Assembly (NCBI RefSeq): GCF_001541095.1
Contig: NZ_LMXH01000001.1
Span: 241,155-305,154 of the forward strand
Length of the DNA stretch: 64,000 nucleotides
Source of the DNA: Paenibacillus sp. FJAT-26967
GTDB taxonomy: Bacteria > Bacillota > Bacilli > Paenibacillales > NBRC-103111
Direction: 5' to 3'
The notes beneath the pieces are model-generated. The model did no database searches. It saw only the letters and a program-made list of their open reading frames with translations, and was not told the origin of the DNA. This document shows positions 35,366-42,851 of this stretch, one piece after another. Each line of letters begins with the position of its first letter. Positions within the stretch are counted from its first letter, which is position 1. A program made the position numbers and the translations under genes.

Positions 35366-36088
35366 ATGTCACAAAAAATTCTGGTTATTGAAGATGAGCC
35401 TACACTCGCAAGGCTGCTTTCTTATAATTTGACTCAGGAAGGCTATGAGACTAAGGTGGTCGATCATGGGGGAGACGGTCTGCAGGCTGCTATGCAGCAG
35501 CCCTATGATCTGATCATTCTGGACATCATGCTGCCGGGATTGAATGGGTTTGAAGTACTGTCCAAGCTGAGACAGAAAGGCAACGCGACGCCGGTTGTCA
35601 TTCTGACGGCCCGCAACGCGGAGGAAGAAGTCGTTCAAGGTCTGAAGCATGGCGCAGACGATTATATTACGAAGCCGTTCGGAGTTGCGGAGCTGCTTGC
35701 CAGGGTTGCCGCAGTTTTAAGGCGCACCCATACGGATGAACCCGGCAGCGAGGGCAAGAAATCAACGGACAAGGTTATTGCGTTCGGAGATCTTCAGATT
35801 TTTCCTGAAAAATATGAAGTTTATCTCGGAGAAGAATCGATCCCGCTTCGTCCGAAGGAGTTCGAGGTGCTGCTGTATCTCGTCCAGCGTCCCGGCGTTG
35901 TCGTCACACGCGATGATCTGATGAACATCGTATGGGGGTTCGATTATATCGGCGGACAGCGGACGGTGGACGTGCATGTTAGTTCGCTCCGCAAGAAGCT
36001 GGAGATGAACCAGCAGTCGGTGCAGATTGAATCGATCCGCGGGGTAGGCTATAAGCTGGTTGCCCAGCAGGTTCGCCGGTCACTTTAA
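35366..36088 (+). CDS. phoP: PhoP-type response regulator (OmpR family)
   Basis: A 240-residue regulator with receiver domain (VIEDEPTLARLLSYNL; phospho-acceptor Asp53 in ILDIMLPGLNG; Lys in TKPFGVAELLAR) and OmpR-type winged helix (about 140-238; LRPKEFEVLLYLVQRPGVVVTRD, GGQRTVDVHVSSLRKK). It is the partner of PhoR, controlling phosphate-starvation genes. The start is ATG 35366, five bases after GGGGG; a GTG at 35354 in frame lies within the ribosome-binding region. It is followed by a strong terminator. Confidence 0.92.
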   Translation: MSQKILVIEDEPTLARLLSYNLTQEGYETKVVDHGGDGLQAAMQQPYDLIILDIMLPGLNGFEVLSKLRQKGNATPVVILTARNAEEEVVQGLKHGADDYITKPFGVAELLARVAAVLRRTHTDEPGSEGKKSTDKVIAFGDLQIFPEKYEVYLGEESIPLRPKEFEVLLYLVQRPGVVVTRDDLMNIVWGFDYIGGQRTVDVHVSSLRKKLEMNQQSVQIESIRGVGYKLVAQQVRRSL

Positions 36089-36120
36089 CGAGTAATAATG
36101 GACAAGATTCCGTACTGAAG

Positions 36121-36152
36121 AGCCCGGCCGAATTCGGTCGGGCTTTTTTTTA
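36121..36152 (+). terminator. Terminator after phoP
   Basis: AGCCCGGCCGAA against TTCGGTCGGGCT (one G-U pair) directly followed by eight T residues. Confidence 0.92.
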
Positions 36153-36275
36153 TATAGGATACTCTTATCAAGCAAGGGGCTTAAACAAAATGCGCGGGCA
36201 TGGTGCTCAAGCTGGGTACAGAGCCAAGACGACGCCGGGAAGCTATTAGGTTGACGGCAGGAGAGAACTTAGGGA

Positions 36276-37175
36276 CTACCGGTTCCATTCCAGCATTTTT
36301 TTGCGAAATTCATGCGGGGAGCATTGATTGACTTTCTTGAAGGTTTTGTAGAAGTGCGCCATATTCGGCATGCCGATTTGTTCGCCGACCTGCGCGACGC
36401 TGATATCCTGGGTGAGCAGGATTTTCTCCGCCCGCTTGATTTTCTTGGAATTCACGTAATCCATGAAAGAAATGCCGAGTACTTTCTTGAAGTATTTGAC
36501 AAAATAGTAGTAGGAGATATTCGCGGCTCTGCTAGCCTCTTCCACGTATACTTTGCCGTCGATATTGCGGTCGATATATTCGAATACAGGCTTAAGCCTG
36601 ACGAGGTCTGTACTGCTGCCATAATTAAGCAGTCTTTCCGTATCTCCGCGCAGCAGGGTAAGTACGATCCGCTTGATCAGAATACTGACGGCAATTTCGT
36701 AGCCGACCTGCTTGTTTTTCCATTCCATGTGGATGTCCTTGATGTACGAGAAGATTTCAGACCGGATGGCCGGATTATCCCGGAAGATATAATTAAGCTT
36801 ACTGAGCGCCGATTGAGTCTCTGAGAAGTATCGGAGATATGCAATCCCGCTTTCGTCAAAATAATGTTCCAGATCAAACTGAAATACGTAGTAGATCAGA
36901 GGTGAACTGGATGCCGAGCGGTCACGGTGCAGCTCTGAAGAACCGATAAGGAGAACATCGCCTGCCTTCATGCGGACAACCTCGTGTTCAAGGTAGACCT
37001 CCAGTTCTCCCTCGACGACGGCCAGCATCTCCACCTCCTTATGGTAATGCCACTGCCCCAGCAATTCAGTCTCCCTGCGGGCTTGAAAAACCCGCATAGC
37101 CAAAAAAGGGTTTTCATAGTTAATTTGTTCATTATAGATTTCCACCGACTGGACCCCCGAATGCCAAAATTGCAT
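36276..37175 (-). CDS. AraC-family transcriptional regulator with cupin sensor
   Basis: A 299-residue AraC regulator: N-terminal cupin/AraC-binding domain (about 20-130; GQWHYHKEVEMLAVVEGEL, VRMKAGDVLLIGSSELHRD) and two C-terminal helix-turn-helix motifs (about 200-297; VEEASRAANISYYYFVKYF, DISVAQVGEQIGMPNMAHFY). It is divergent from the Gfo/Idh/MocA dehydrogenase and likely controls it in response to a sugar derivative. The ligand is unknown. Confidence 0.88.
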   Translation of the reverse strand: MQFWHSGVQSVEIYNEQINYENPFLAMRVFQARRETELLGQWHYHKEVEMLAVVEGELEVYLEHEVVRMKAGDVLLIGSSELHRDRSASSSPLIYYVFQFDLEHYFDESGIAYLRYFSETQSALSKLNYIFRDNPAIRSEIFSYIKDIHMEWKNKQVGYEIAVSILIKRIVLTLLRGDTERLLNYGSSTDLVRLKPVFEYIDRNIDGKVYVEEASRAANISYYYFVKYFKKVLGISFMDYVNSKKIKRAEKILLTQDISVAQVGEQIGMPNMAHFYKTFKKVNQCSPHEFRKKMLEWNR

Positions 37176-37351
37176 ATAAGTATCGCCAGATTCGTAATTT
37201 TCTTTTGGCGTCGTATCTTCTATACTTTATTGTAGTACGTTCGAGAGGACAGGGGAAGCCGATAAATTTTAGAACGCGCGTACATTTAGAATGCCGACCC
37301 TGTCTGCTCCTATCTACATACCTTGGTTAACCATTTTAAGGAGGAACTGCA

Positions 37352-38443
37352 ATGTCACAAAAGTACCGGATCGGAATTATTGGATGCGGAGGTATTGCTA
37401 ACGGCAAACACCTTCCAAGTCTGGCCAAACTGCCTAACGTAGAATTGGCTGCATTTTGCGATATCATCCTTGAACGGGCAGAAAACGCAAAGAAACAATA
37501 CGGCTCCGGAGATGCTTGCGTGTACCAGGATTACCGTGAACTGCTAAAGGATTCCTCCCTTGATATAGTCCATGTTTGTACACCAAACGATTCTCATGCG
37601 GATATTACGATTGCGGCTCTGGAAGCAGATAAGCACGTGATGTGCGAGAAGCCGATGGCGAAGACATCTGCCGATGCCCGCCGGATGGTAGAAGCTGCAA
37701 AACGTACCGGGAAGAAGCTTACGATCGGTTACAACAACCGGTTCCGCTCGGATTCCCAGTATTTGAAAAGACTTTGCCAGGACGGTGAACTGGGTGAAGT
37801 ATACTTCGCCAAGGCTCATGCGATCCGCCGCCGCGCCGTACCGACTTGGGGCGTGTTCCTGGATGAAGAGAAGCAAGGCGGAGGCCCGCTGATCGATATC
37901 GGTACTCATGCGCTGGATCTGACCCTGTGGATGATGGATAACTACAAACCCAAAGTCGTTCTGGGTACCGCTTATCACAAGCTGTCCCACCGCGCAGATG
38001 CAGCTAACGCTTTTGGACCTTGGGATCCGGCTAAATTTACGGTCGAAGACTCCGCTTTCGGAATGATCACCATGGAGAACGGCGCGACGATCATGCTGGA
38101 ATCCAGTTGGGCTTTGAACACGCTGGAGGTGGACGAAGCGAAATGCACACTGAGCGGAACAGAAGGCGGAGCGGACATGAAAAACGGTCTGCGCATTAAC
38201 GGCGAGAAGAACAGCCGTCTCTACACGCAGAACATCGAGCTGTCCAGCGGCGGTGTCGCTTTCTACGAAGGTGATACGGATAACGCGCCGGATCTTGAGA
38301 TGCGTCTATGGATCGACGCCATCGAGAACGACAAGGACCCTGTCGTTACACCGGAGCAGGCGCTTGTCGTATCGGAGATTCTGGAAGCGATCTACGAATC
38401 CTCCAAAACAGGCAAAGCCGTGTATTTGAACGAAGATAAATAA
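37352..38443 (+). CDS. Gfo/Idh/MocA-family oxidoreductase
   Basis: A 363-residue NAD(P)-dependent sugar dehydrogenase: Rossmann motif GIIGCGGIANGKHL, VHVCTPNDSHADI, the catalytic CEKPMAKT, then the C-terminal alpha/beta domain with DIGTHALDL (conserved His and Asp). Family members oxidise inositol, glucose-fructose, glucosides or aminosugars; the substrate cannot be read from sequence. AAGGAGGAA before the ATG is ideal. It is controlled, by position, by the divergent AraC gene. Confidence 0.88.
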   Translation: MSQKYRIGIIGCGGIANGKHLPSLAKLPNVELAAFCDIILERAENAKKQYGSGDACVYQDYRELLKDSSLDIVHVCTPNDSHADITIAALEADKHVMCEKPMAKTSADARRMVEAAKRTGKKLTIGYNNRFRSDSQYLKRLCQDGELGEVYFAKAHAIRRRAVPTWGVFLDEEKQGGGPLIDIGTHALDLTLWMMDNYKPKVVLGTAYHKLSHRADAANAFGPWDPAKFTVEDSAFGMITMENGATIMLESSWALNTLEVDEAKCTLSGTEGGADMKNGLRINGEKNSRLYTQNIELSSGGVAFYEGDTDNAPDLEMRLWIDAIENDKDPVVTPEQALVVSEILEAIYESSKTGKAVYLNEDK

Positions 38444-38517
38444 GCGGAGTATCCCGGAGGAATTGTTTCTCTAGGGGACGGTGCTCCCTCTTTGAAAAAT
38501 AGTTAAAAGACAGCAAG

Positions 38518-38553
38518 CTGTCGTTGGCAATCTGCCGGCGTCAGTTTTTTTTT
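38518..38553 (+). terminator. Terminator after the Gfo/Idh/MocA gene
   Basis: Arms CTGTCGTTGGC (38518-38528) and GCCGGCGTCAG with G-U pairs, followed by nine T residues. An overlapping palindrome GACAGC/GCTGTC precedes it. Confidence 0.8.
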
Positions 38554-38667
38554 GTTGTCTGGGTATGAAGTTATTTACATAAGATCGTATAAGAGTTTCA
38601 TTCAAAATTTCTTTGCATACAATGATGAGTTGTATATAATTACCTCATAAACCAGAAAGTAGTATTC

Positions 38668-38745
38668 ATGCAAAGAAAATATTATTTATTTCTATTGTCT
38701 TTAATTGTTGTGATAGCGATCTTTGACGTTCGTGTGAGAAAGTAG
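38668..38745 (+). CDS. Possible 25-aa hydrophobic micropeptide
   Basis: An ATG-initiated 25-codon ORF whose middle is a single hydrophobic helix (YYLFLLSLIVVIAIF) with basic ends. The ribosome binding site (AGAAAG) is poor. It lies just ahead of an AT-rich membrane-anchored hypothetical gene and may be a leader peptide or merely the remnant of a membrane segment. Confidence 0.25.
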   Translation: MQRKYYLFLLSLIVVIAIFDVRVRK

Positions 38746-38755
38746 AGATATACAA

Positions 38756-39190
38756 ATGAAGAAAATTATCTTTTATGTATTTGGCGTCTTTATATTAATT
38801 GCATTGGTATTTTATATTTATAATCAATCACAAACAACGATTACTAAATTTAATGAAAATATTTCAATAGAGAATGTAAGAATGGTTTCAGTTGTGCACA
38901 AAGGAAAGGAGATAGAAATTCGTGATGCGAATTTCATTTCTGAATTTTTACTTCTATTAAAACCATCGATCCAATTGGAAAAAAAGCCGGATGATGACCG
39001 ATGGGACTTCTTTGTTAAAATAGAAACAAATAAAAATGACGAATCCTTATATTTATATTTTAGATTGCTGACAATGGAAGAGGGGTACTTTAACTATAAT
39101 AATAGTGAAGAATATTATGCTATCGATGTTAATGATAAATTAAAAATAATAAAAAATTTGGAGGGAACAGGAGTAATATTGTTTGATTAG
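38756..39190 (+). CDS. Hypothetical membrane-anchored protein, AT-rich
   Basis: A 144-residue protein with an N-terminal signal anchor (about 4-23; IIFYVFGVFILIALVFYIY) and an exposed domain of about 115 residues rich in Asn, Glu and Tyr. I do not recognise it. The DNA is clearly more AT-rich than its neighbours, with AT-ending codons, and just downstream is a fragment of a transposase, so the region looks acquired. The ribosome binding site is weak (GAGA). The composition suggests a real but recent gene. Confidence 0.6.
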   Translation: MKKIIFYVFGVFILIALVFYIYNQSQTTITKFNENISIENVRMVSVVHKGKEIEIRDANFISEFLLLLKPSIQLEKKPDDDRWDFFVKIETNKNDESLYLYFRLLTMEEGYFNYNNSEEYYAIDVNDKLKIIKNLEGTGVILFD

Positions 39191-39207
39191 AGTATTACAT
39201 TACACGC

Positions 39208-39285
39208 CTGTTGATGGATCGGGACTATGGAAAGTTTGAGCGTTGGGATCGTTACAAACAAGAAGGACGGTATGTTGGTCGTTGA
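39208..39285 (+). pseudogene. IS4-like transposase remnant
   Basis: About 25 codons open in one frame read LLMDRDYGKFERWDRYKQEG, similar in pattern to the DRxYGKxxRxDxY region of IS4-family DDE transposases. It has no start, no downstream continuation and no visible terminal repeats. It is best taken as a decayed insertion fragment; the match is short. Confidence 0.4.
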
Positions 39286-39363
39286 CGAAAAAACAAAAAA
39301 AAAGTTCAAACAGACAAATAAAAAAACGCTGCTGCCGGGCATCCGCGTTTAACAAAAGTAAAG

Positions 39364-39395
39364 TCCGTTGCCTTTCGAGGTAACGGGCTTTTTGT
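39364..39395 (+). terminator. Intrinsic terminator in the AT-rich patch
   Basis: CCGTTGCCT-TTCG-AGGTAACGG stem followed by GCTTTTTG. Confidence 0.75.
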
Positions 39396-39512
39396 ATTGG
39401 GATCGAATAAACATGAATGGGTTTGAAAAGGGATAAGGAACTTCAATGGGGCGTCAGGTGGATCGGGACAGACCTAGGAAGCTTGGGGGAGCATCACGTC
39501 ACATAGATGTCT

Positions 39513-39572
39513 TCACTCTTCTTCGTCAGAGGACGGCTCTTCGAACGGTTCTCGGTCTTCTTCATAGTACAA
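39513..39572 (-). CDS. Possible 19-aa acidic micropeptide behind a SigmaE-like promoter
   Basis: On the minus strand a full AAGGAGGT (39581-39588) is followed nine bases later by TTG and 19 codons encoding a strongly acidic peptide (MYYEEDREP, then ending SSDEEE). An alternative ATG at 39565 opens a 23-codon basic peptide in another frame, further from the ribosome binding site. Upstream lies a good SigmaE-like promoter (39598-39626). Otherwise the 39191-39771 stretch holds only the transposase scrap and two terminators. Coding status is uncertain. Confidence 0.3.
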   Translation of the reverse strand: MYYEEDREPFEEPSSDEEE

Positions 39573-39597
39573 GCTGCAGCACCTCCTTGTGTTGGTT

Positions 39598-39626
39598 ATT
39601 GTATGCAGGTGATGTGAATAGTATAA
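39598..39626 (-). promoter_or_regulatory. SigmaE-like promoter
   Basis: CATACAAT (39598-39605 on the minus strand, a perfect SigmaE -10) with TTATACT 14 bases upstream (39620-39626, five of seven to the -35 consensus). It lies 10 bases before a strong ribosome binding site. The same TATACT could also be a SigmaA -10. Confidence 0.4.
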
Positions 39627-39701
39627 CTACGAATTGTTAGCTAACGAACCTATTTTTGTTAAGGGCAGGTCAATAGGAGCCGGACATAAGACCCGGATAT
39701 C

Positions 39702-39743
39702 AAAAAAAAGTGAGCCGCAGCCCGGTAAAGGGACGACTCACTT
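39702..39743 (-). terminator. Terminator of the cyd operon
   Basis: AAGTGAG/CTCACTT outer stem (39708-39714, 39737-39743) with additional inner pairing, followed on the minus strand by eight T residues. It lies 28 bases after the cydS stop. Confidence 0.85.
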
Positions 39744-39771
39744 CTTCATTTTCTATAGAGGGTGAGAAAAA

Positions 39772-39936
39772 TTATTTCGGGGACGGGGTCCTCGGCTCAC
39801 CTGCATTTCGTTCGACTTGCTCCTTAGGGTCCCGGGGGTCGGTTACTTCTTTGGTTCGGGGTGACCAGAGAAACAGAAAAAGAAGCGAAAGTGCGACAAC
39901 AAGCGGCGGCGCGTACGTAATCAGGAAATATTCCAC
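39772..39936 (-). CDS. cydS: CydS-like small subunit of cytochrome bd oxidase (54 aa)
   Basis: A 54-residue protein immediately after cydB: a single N-terminal membrane helix (MEYFLITYAPPLVVALSLLF) and a Pro/Glu/Arg-rich tail. The helix strongly recalls CydS, the third subunit seen in the Geobacillus cytochrome bd structure, whose N-terminus has the same FLIxYAPxxVVALS pattern; Geobacillus CydS is only about 33 residues, so this one has a longer cytoplasmic tail. The GTG start lies ten bases after AAAGGA, which overlaps the cydB stop. Standard gene callers easily miss it. Confidence 0.8.
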   Translation of the reverse strand: MEYFLITYAPPLVVALSLLFLFLWSPRTKEVTDPRDPKEQVERNAGEPRTPSPK

Positions 39937-39942
39937 GACTGA

Positions 39943-40968
39943 TCATCCTTTCTTGTCGGATTTGCCCTGCACATAACTGGCGTCGAACAGGAAAAGTCTC
40001 ATTAGCAGCACGAGTGAAGGCACGAGGATGAGCAGTCCCGCGATAAAGGCGGTCACCAGCGCAGCCCCCATCGTCTGATTCGTGAAGTTCTCGTGAATGC
40101 TGATGTACGGATACAGAATGTACGGAAGATGTGAAGCCCCGTAGCCGAAGAAAGCAAAGCCGAACTGCAGGATAACGGCCACGAAGGCAAGGCCGAGATT
40201 GCGTTTCTTCCATACACTGTACACGGCAATCAGGAAGAATAGGAATGAGAGAACGAACATCCAAGACAGATCCAGCATATTGGCAAAATGCTCCGGATTG
40301 TGCTTGGAGATGGCGAAGAAAGCAAGCACACTCGCCAGAATGGTCGGAATGCTCCAGAAGAGCGCGTAGCCGCGGACAATTTCGAAAGCCGCCTCGTCGC
40401 GGGCTTTATGCGCATAGTAGGACAGGAACATGGCCGAGATATACAGCACGCTCACTATCGCAAGCAGAACGACGGACCAGGTGTAGACACTTCCGAACAA
40501 GGCGCTCCAGTCGAGTGTGATTGTTCCCGCATTCTCCAGAATGATTCCGCCTTCCGATATGGCAAGGACAGTCGATAAGGCGGCCGGAATCAGCAGCCCC
40601 GTAGCTCCGTAGATCAGCATGTACCATTTGTTGTCCTTGGAGCCGTACGTGCTGAACGCATAATACGAGCCGCGGAATGCGAGCAGAATTAATGCGATCG
40701 AGCCGGGGACAAGCAGCGCTGTCCCGTAATAGCGGGCGGTTTCCGGGAAGAAGCCGACGAGTCCGATGTAGAAGAAGATTAGAAAGACGTTCGTCACTTC
40801 CCACACGGGTGACAGATAGCGCTCGATGATGCGGTGCGTGATATTTTTGTTGCCGGTAATGACCGAGTAATAGCTGAAAAATCCGGCTCCGAAATCAATG
40901 GAAGCGACAATTAGATAACCGAACAGAAATATCCAGAGTACCGTGATGCCAAGAAGTTCAATACTCAT
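39943..40968 (-). CDS. cydB: Cytochrome bd ubiquinol/menaquinol oxidase subunit II
   Basis: A 341-residue CydB with about eight to nine membrane helices. The N-terminus LLGITVLWIFLFGYLIVASIDF (split here for its first helix) and DFGAGFFSY carry the family signature. With CydA it forms the high-affinity terminal oxidase that reduces O2 with menaquinol. ATGA overlap with cydA (40965-40968) and the cydS gene 6 bases downstream make a cydA-cydB-cydS operon. Confidence 0.92.
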   Translation of the reverse strand: MSIELLGITVLWIFLFGYLIVASIDFGAGFFSYYSVITGNKNITHRIIERYLSPVWEVTNVFLIFFYIGLVGFFPETARYYGTALLVPGSIALILLAFRGSYYAFSTYGSKDNKWYMLIYGATGLLIPAALSTVLAISEGGIILENAGTITLDWSALFGSVYTWSVVLLAIVSVLYISAMFLSYYAHKARDEAAFEIVRGYALFWSIPTILASVLAFFAISKHNPEHFANMLDLSWMFVLSFLFFLIAVYSVWKKRNLGLAFVAVILQFGFAFFGYGASHLPYILYPYISIHENFTNQTMGAALVTAFIAGLLILVPSLVLLMRLFLFDASYVQGKSDKKG

Positions 40969-42320
40969 TTAAGCGGCCCCCTTTTCTCCAAAACACCGAA
41001 GGCGATCAGTTCATCTGCCACATCGTTGTTGCGGAACAGCTTGGAGAGCACTTTCACTGCGGTGAAAGCAAGGATCAGGTAGAGCAGACAGAACAGCAGC
41101 AGCATCTTATCGACGTGCATAGAGGTGGTCGCGGCATCGGCTACCTTCATGTAGCCGCGCAGAATCCATGGCTGGCGGCCGACCTCGGCATAGAACCAGC
41201 CGAGCCAGATGCCGAGCATGGACAGCGGCCCGCACGCAACGATCGTGCGCAGCAGCCAGCGCGGCAGAGGCTTAGCGGCCCGTTTGCGGCGGCTCATCCA
41301 CAGATACACGAGCGCAGCCAGGATCGTGAACGATCCGATGGCGACCATGCCGTCGAAGAAGTAATGCACGTAGAGCGGCGGTTCCAGCTCATCGTCGATC
41401 TGATCGAGCCCCTTCACCTCGTAGCCGGGCGTGCCTCCGGCAAGTATGCTTAGGGCGTAAGGGATTTTGATCGCGTATTTGACTTCGTTGTCTTCGGTCA
41501 GGATGCCGCCGAACAGAAGCGGAGCTTTCTCCTGCGTCTCGAAATGCCATTCGGCTGCGGCCAGTTTCTCCGGCTGGTATTCCGCAAGGAATTTACCGGA
41601 CAAGTCACCGATGGCCGCAGTGGCCAGGGCGAAGACGAGACCGGCTGTCATGGTCAGCTTCAGCGCTTTCTTAGCGTAGAGCCTGTCGCCTTTGCCGCGC
41701 AGAAGCGAGAAGGCCGCGATCGCCGCGAGAATAAAGGCACTGGTCATGTACGCGGAAGCGAGCACGTGAGACACTTTGGTAGGTGTCGACGGGTTGAACA
41801 TGGCCGCGAGGGGATCGACGTTCGTGATGACGCCGTTCTCCAGGGTAAATCCCTGCGGCGTATTCATAAACGCGTTCACCGTGGTGATGAAAAAAGCGGA
41901 AGCCGAAGCTCCAATGGCAACGGGTATAAGCAGCATCAAGTGTTTTTTGGGCTTGAAGCGGTCCCAGGTATATAAATAAATACCGAGGAAAATCGCCTCT
42001 ACGAAGAAAGCGAAGGTCTCCATAAAGAGCGGAAGCGCAATGGCCTGCCCCGCAATTTCCATGAAGCTCGGCCACAGCAGACTAAGCTGGAGACCGATAG
42101 CCGTACCGGTCACCACACCGATGGCAACGGTAATGACGAATCCCCGTGCCCAGCGGCGGGCGAGCAGGGAGTAGTAGCGGTCATTGCGCCGGATTCCCGT
42201 CCATTCCGCCAAGGCGATCATGACAGGAACGCCGACACCGATCGTCGCAAAAATGATATGGAAAGCCAGTGTCAGCTCCGTCAGATAGCGGCTGTACAGC
42301 ACCGGATCATAATCGAACAT
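40965..42320 (-). CDS. cydA: Cytochrome bd oxidase subunit I
   Basis: A 451-residue CydA. The heme-ligand His lies in LTLAFHIIFATIGVGVPV, with GRxxxGF-type helices, FMETFAFFVEAIFLGIYLY (catalytic Glu pair) and NTPQGF near the quinol loop; the Q-loop is short, as in Firmicutes. The start is ATG 42320 (MFDYDPVLYSRYL), eleven bases after AGAGGAG; a longer frame to 42383 adds an unconserved basic stretch. A small hairpin (42364-42381) lies in its leader. Confidence 0.92.
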   Translation of the reverse strand: MFDYDPVLYSRYLTELTLAFHIIFATIGVGVPVMIALAEWTGIRRNDRYYSLLARRWARGFVITVAIGVVTGTAIGLQLSLLWPSFMEIAGQAIALPLFMETFAFFVEAIFLGIYLYTWDRFKPKKHLMLLIPVAIGASASAFFITTVNAFMNTPQGFTLENGVITNVDPLAAMFNPSTPTKVSHVLASAYMTSAFILAAIAAFSLLRGKGDRLYAKKALKLTMTAGLVFALATAAIGDLSGKFLAEYQPEKLAAAEWHFETQEKAPLLFGGILTEDNEVKYAIKIPYALSILAGGTPGYEVKGLDQIDDELEPPLYVHYFFDGMVAIGSFTILAALVYLWMSRRKRAAKPLPRWLLRTIVACGPLSMLGIWLGWFYAEVGRQPWILRGYMKVADAATTSMHVDKMLLLFCLLYLILAFTAVKVLSKLFRNNDVADELIAFGVLEKRGPLK

Positions 42321-42442
42321 AATAGTGTCAACTCCTCTTAGTAGTATTTTAATAGAATAAGCAGGCTGCATTCGTGCAGCCATTGCAATCGGCTGATTTC
42401 TTCCTCTGACCCGTTATCTCAGCTGGATTATAACTGGAAACG

Positions 42443-42547
42443 TTAGCTGAATAGTCTTCTGAGAAAAGAGATCAGCATGATCGCAGCCACTGCGAACATC
42501 AGAATCATGAGATTCTTCTCGTGCTTTTTGAATGGAGTCATTGTCAT
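42443..42547 (-). CDS. Small single-helix membrane protein upstream of cydA (34 aa)
   Basis: A 34-residue peptide, basic N-terminus (TPFKKHEKN), one hydrophobic helix (LMILMFAVAAIMLISFL) and an RRLF end. AAGGGGGAAGGCG immediately precedes ATG 42547. It lies 123 bases upstream of cydA on the same strand and may be co-transcribed. Unlike CydS in sequence. It may be an accessory or leader peptide of the cytochrome bd operon; this is inference. Confidence 0.55.
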   Translation of the reverse strand: MTMTPFKKHEKNLMILMFAVAAIMLISFLRRLFS

Positions 42548-42625
42548 CGCCTTCCCCCTTGGTTCATACGAAAACAAAATCTTGATGTGAATAAAAAACC
42601 TTATAACACTAGGATACATCTTGTA

Positions 42626-42641
42626 TGTGATTATTTTCACA
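42626..42641. promoter_or_regulatory. Fnr/CRP-type palindrome upstream of the cyd genes
   Basis: TGTGA-TTATTT-TCACA is a perfect TGTGA-N6-TCACA site, the form bound by Fnr/CRP-family regulators, including B. subtilis Fnr. A further TGTGA follows at 42647-42651. Rex sites have a similar half-site but a 7-base spacer. Location 79 bases before the small ORF suits oxygen control of cytochrome bd. Confidence 0.55.
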
Positions 42642-42761
42642 ATATATGTGATGGATCGTTGACAAACGGGTGAAGAAAGCTTGAATAAATCTTGACAACA
42701 ATTTGACAGCTGCCAATAAGGCAGCTATTCATGTTTTACAGCCGATAACAGGCATACAAAA

Positions 42762-42785
42762 AAGGGAGCCGCGGCTCCCTTTCTA
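42762..42785 (-). terminator. Terminator of the GGDEF-EAL gene
   Basis: AAGGGAGCC/GGCTCCCTT palindrome (42762-42781) with A/T runs on both sides; on the minus strand six T residues follow. The rest of the 304-base gap to the small membrane gene holds a second hairpin (AGCTGCC/GGCAGCT, near 42707-42725) and the Fnr-type box. Confidence 0.85.
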
Positions 42786-42851
42786 TCAGAAGCTTATTCA
42801 ACTGTGGAATCGGACACGCAGCAGGATCAGACACACAGCAGGTAAAGCCAG

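Noticed and set aside
42626..42641. Rex operator upstream of the cyd genes
   Set aside because: The half sites fit, but the spacer is 6 bases, whereas the Rex consensus has 7; an Fnr/CRP-type site fits better.
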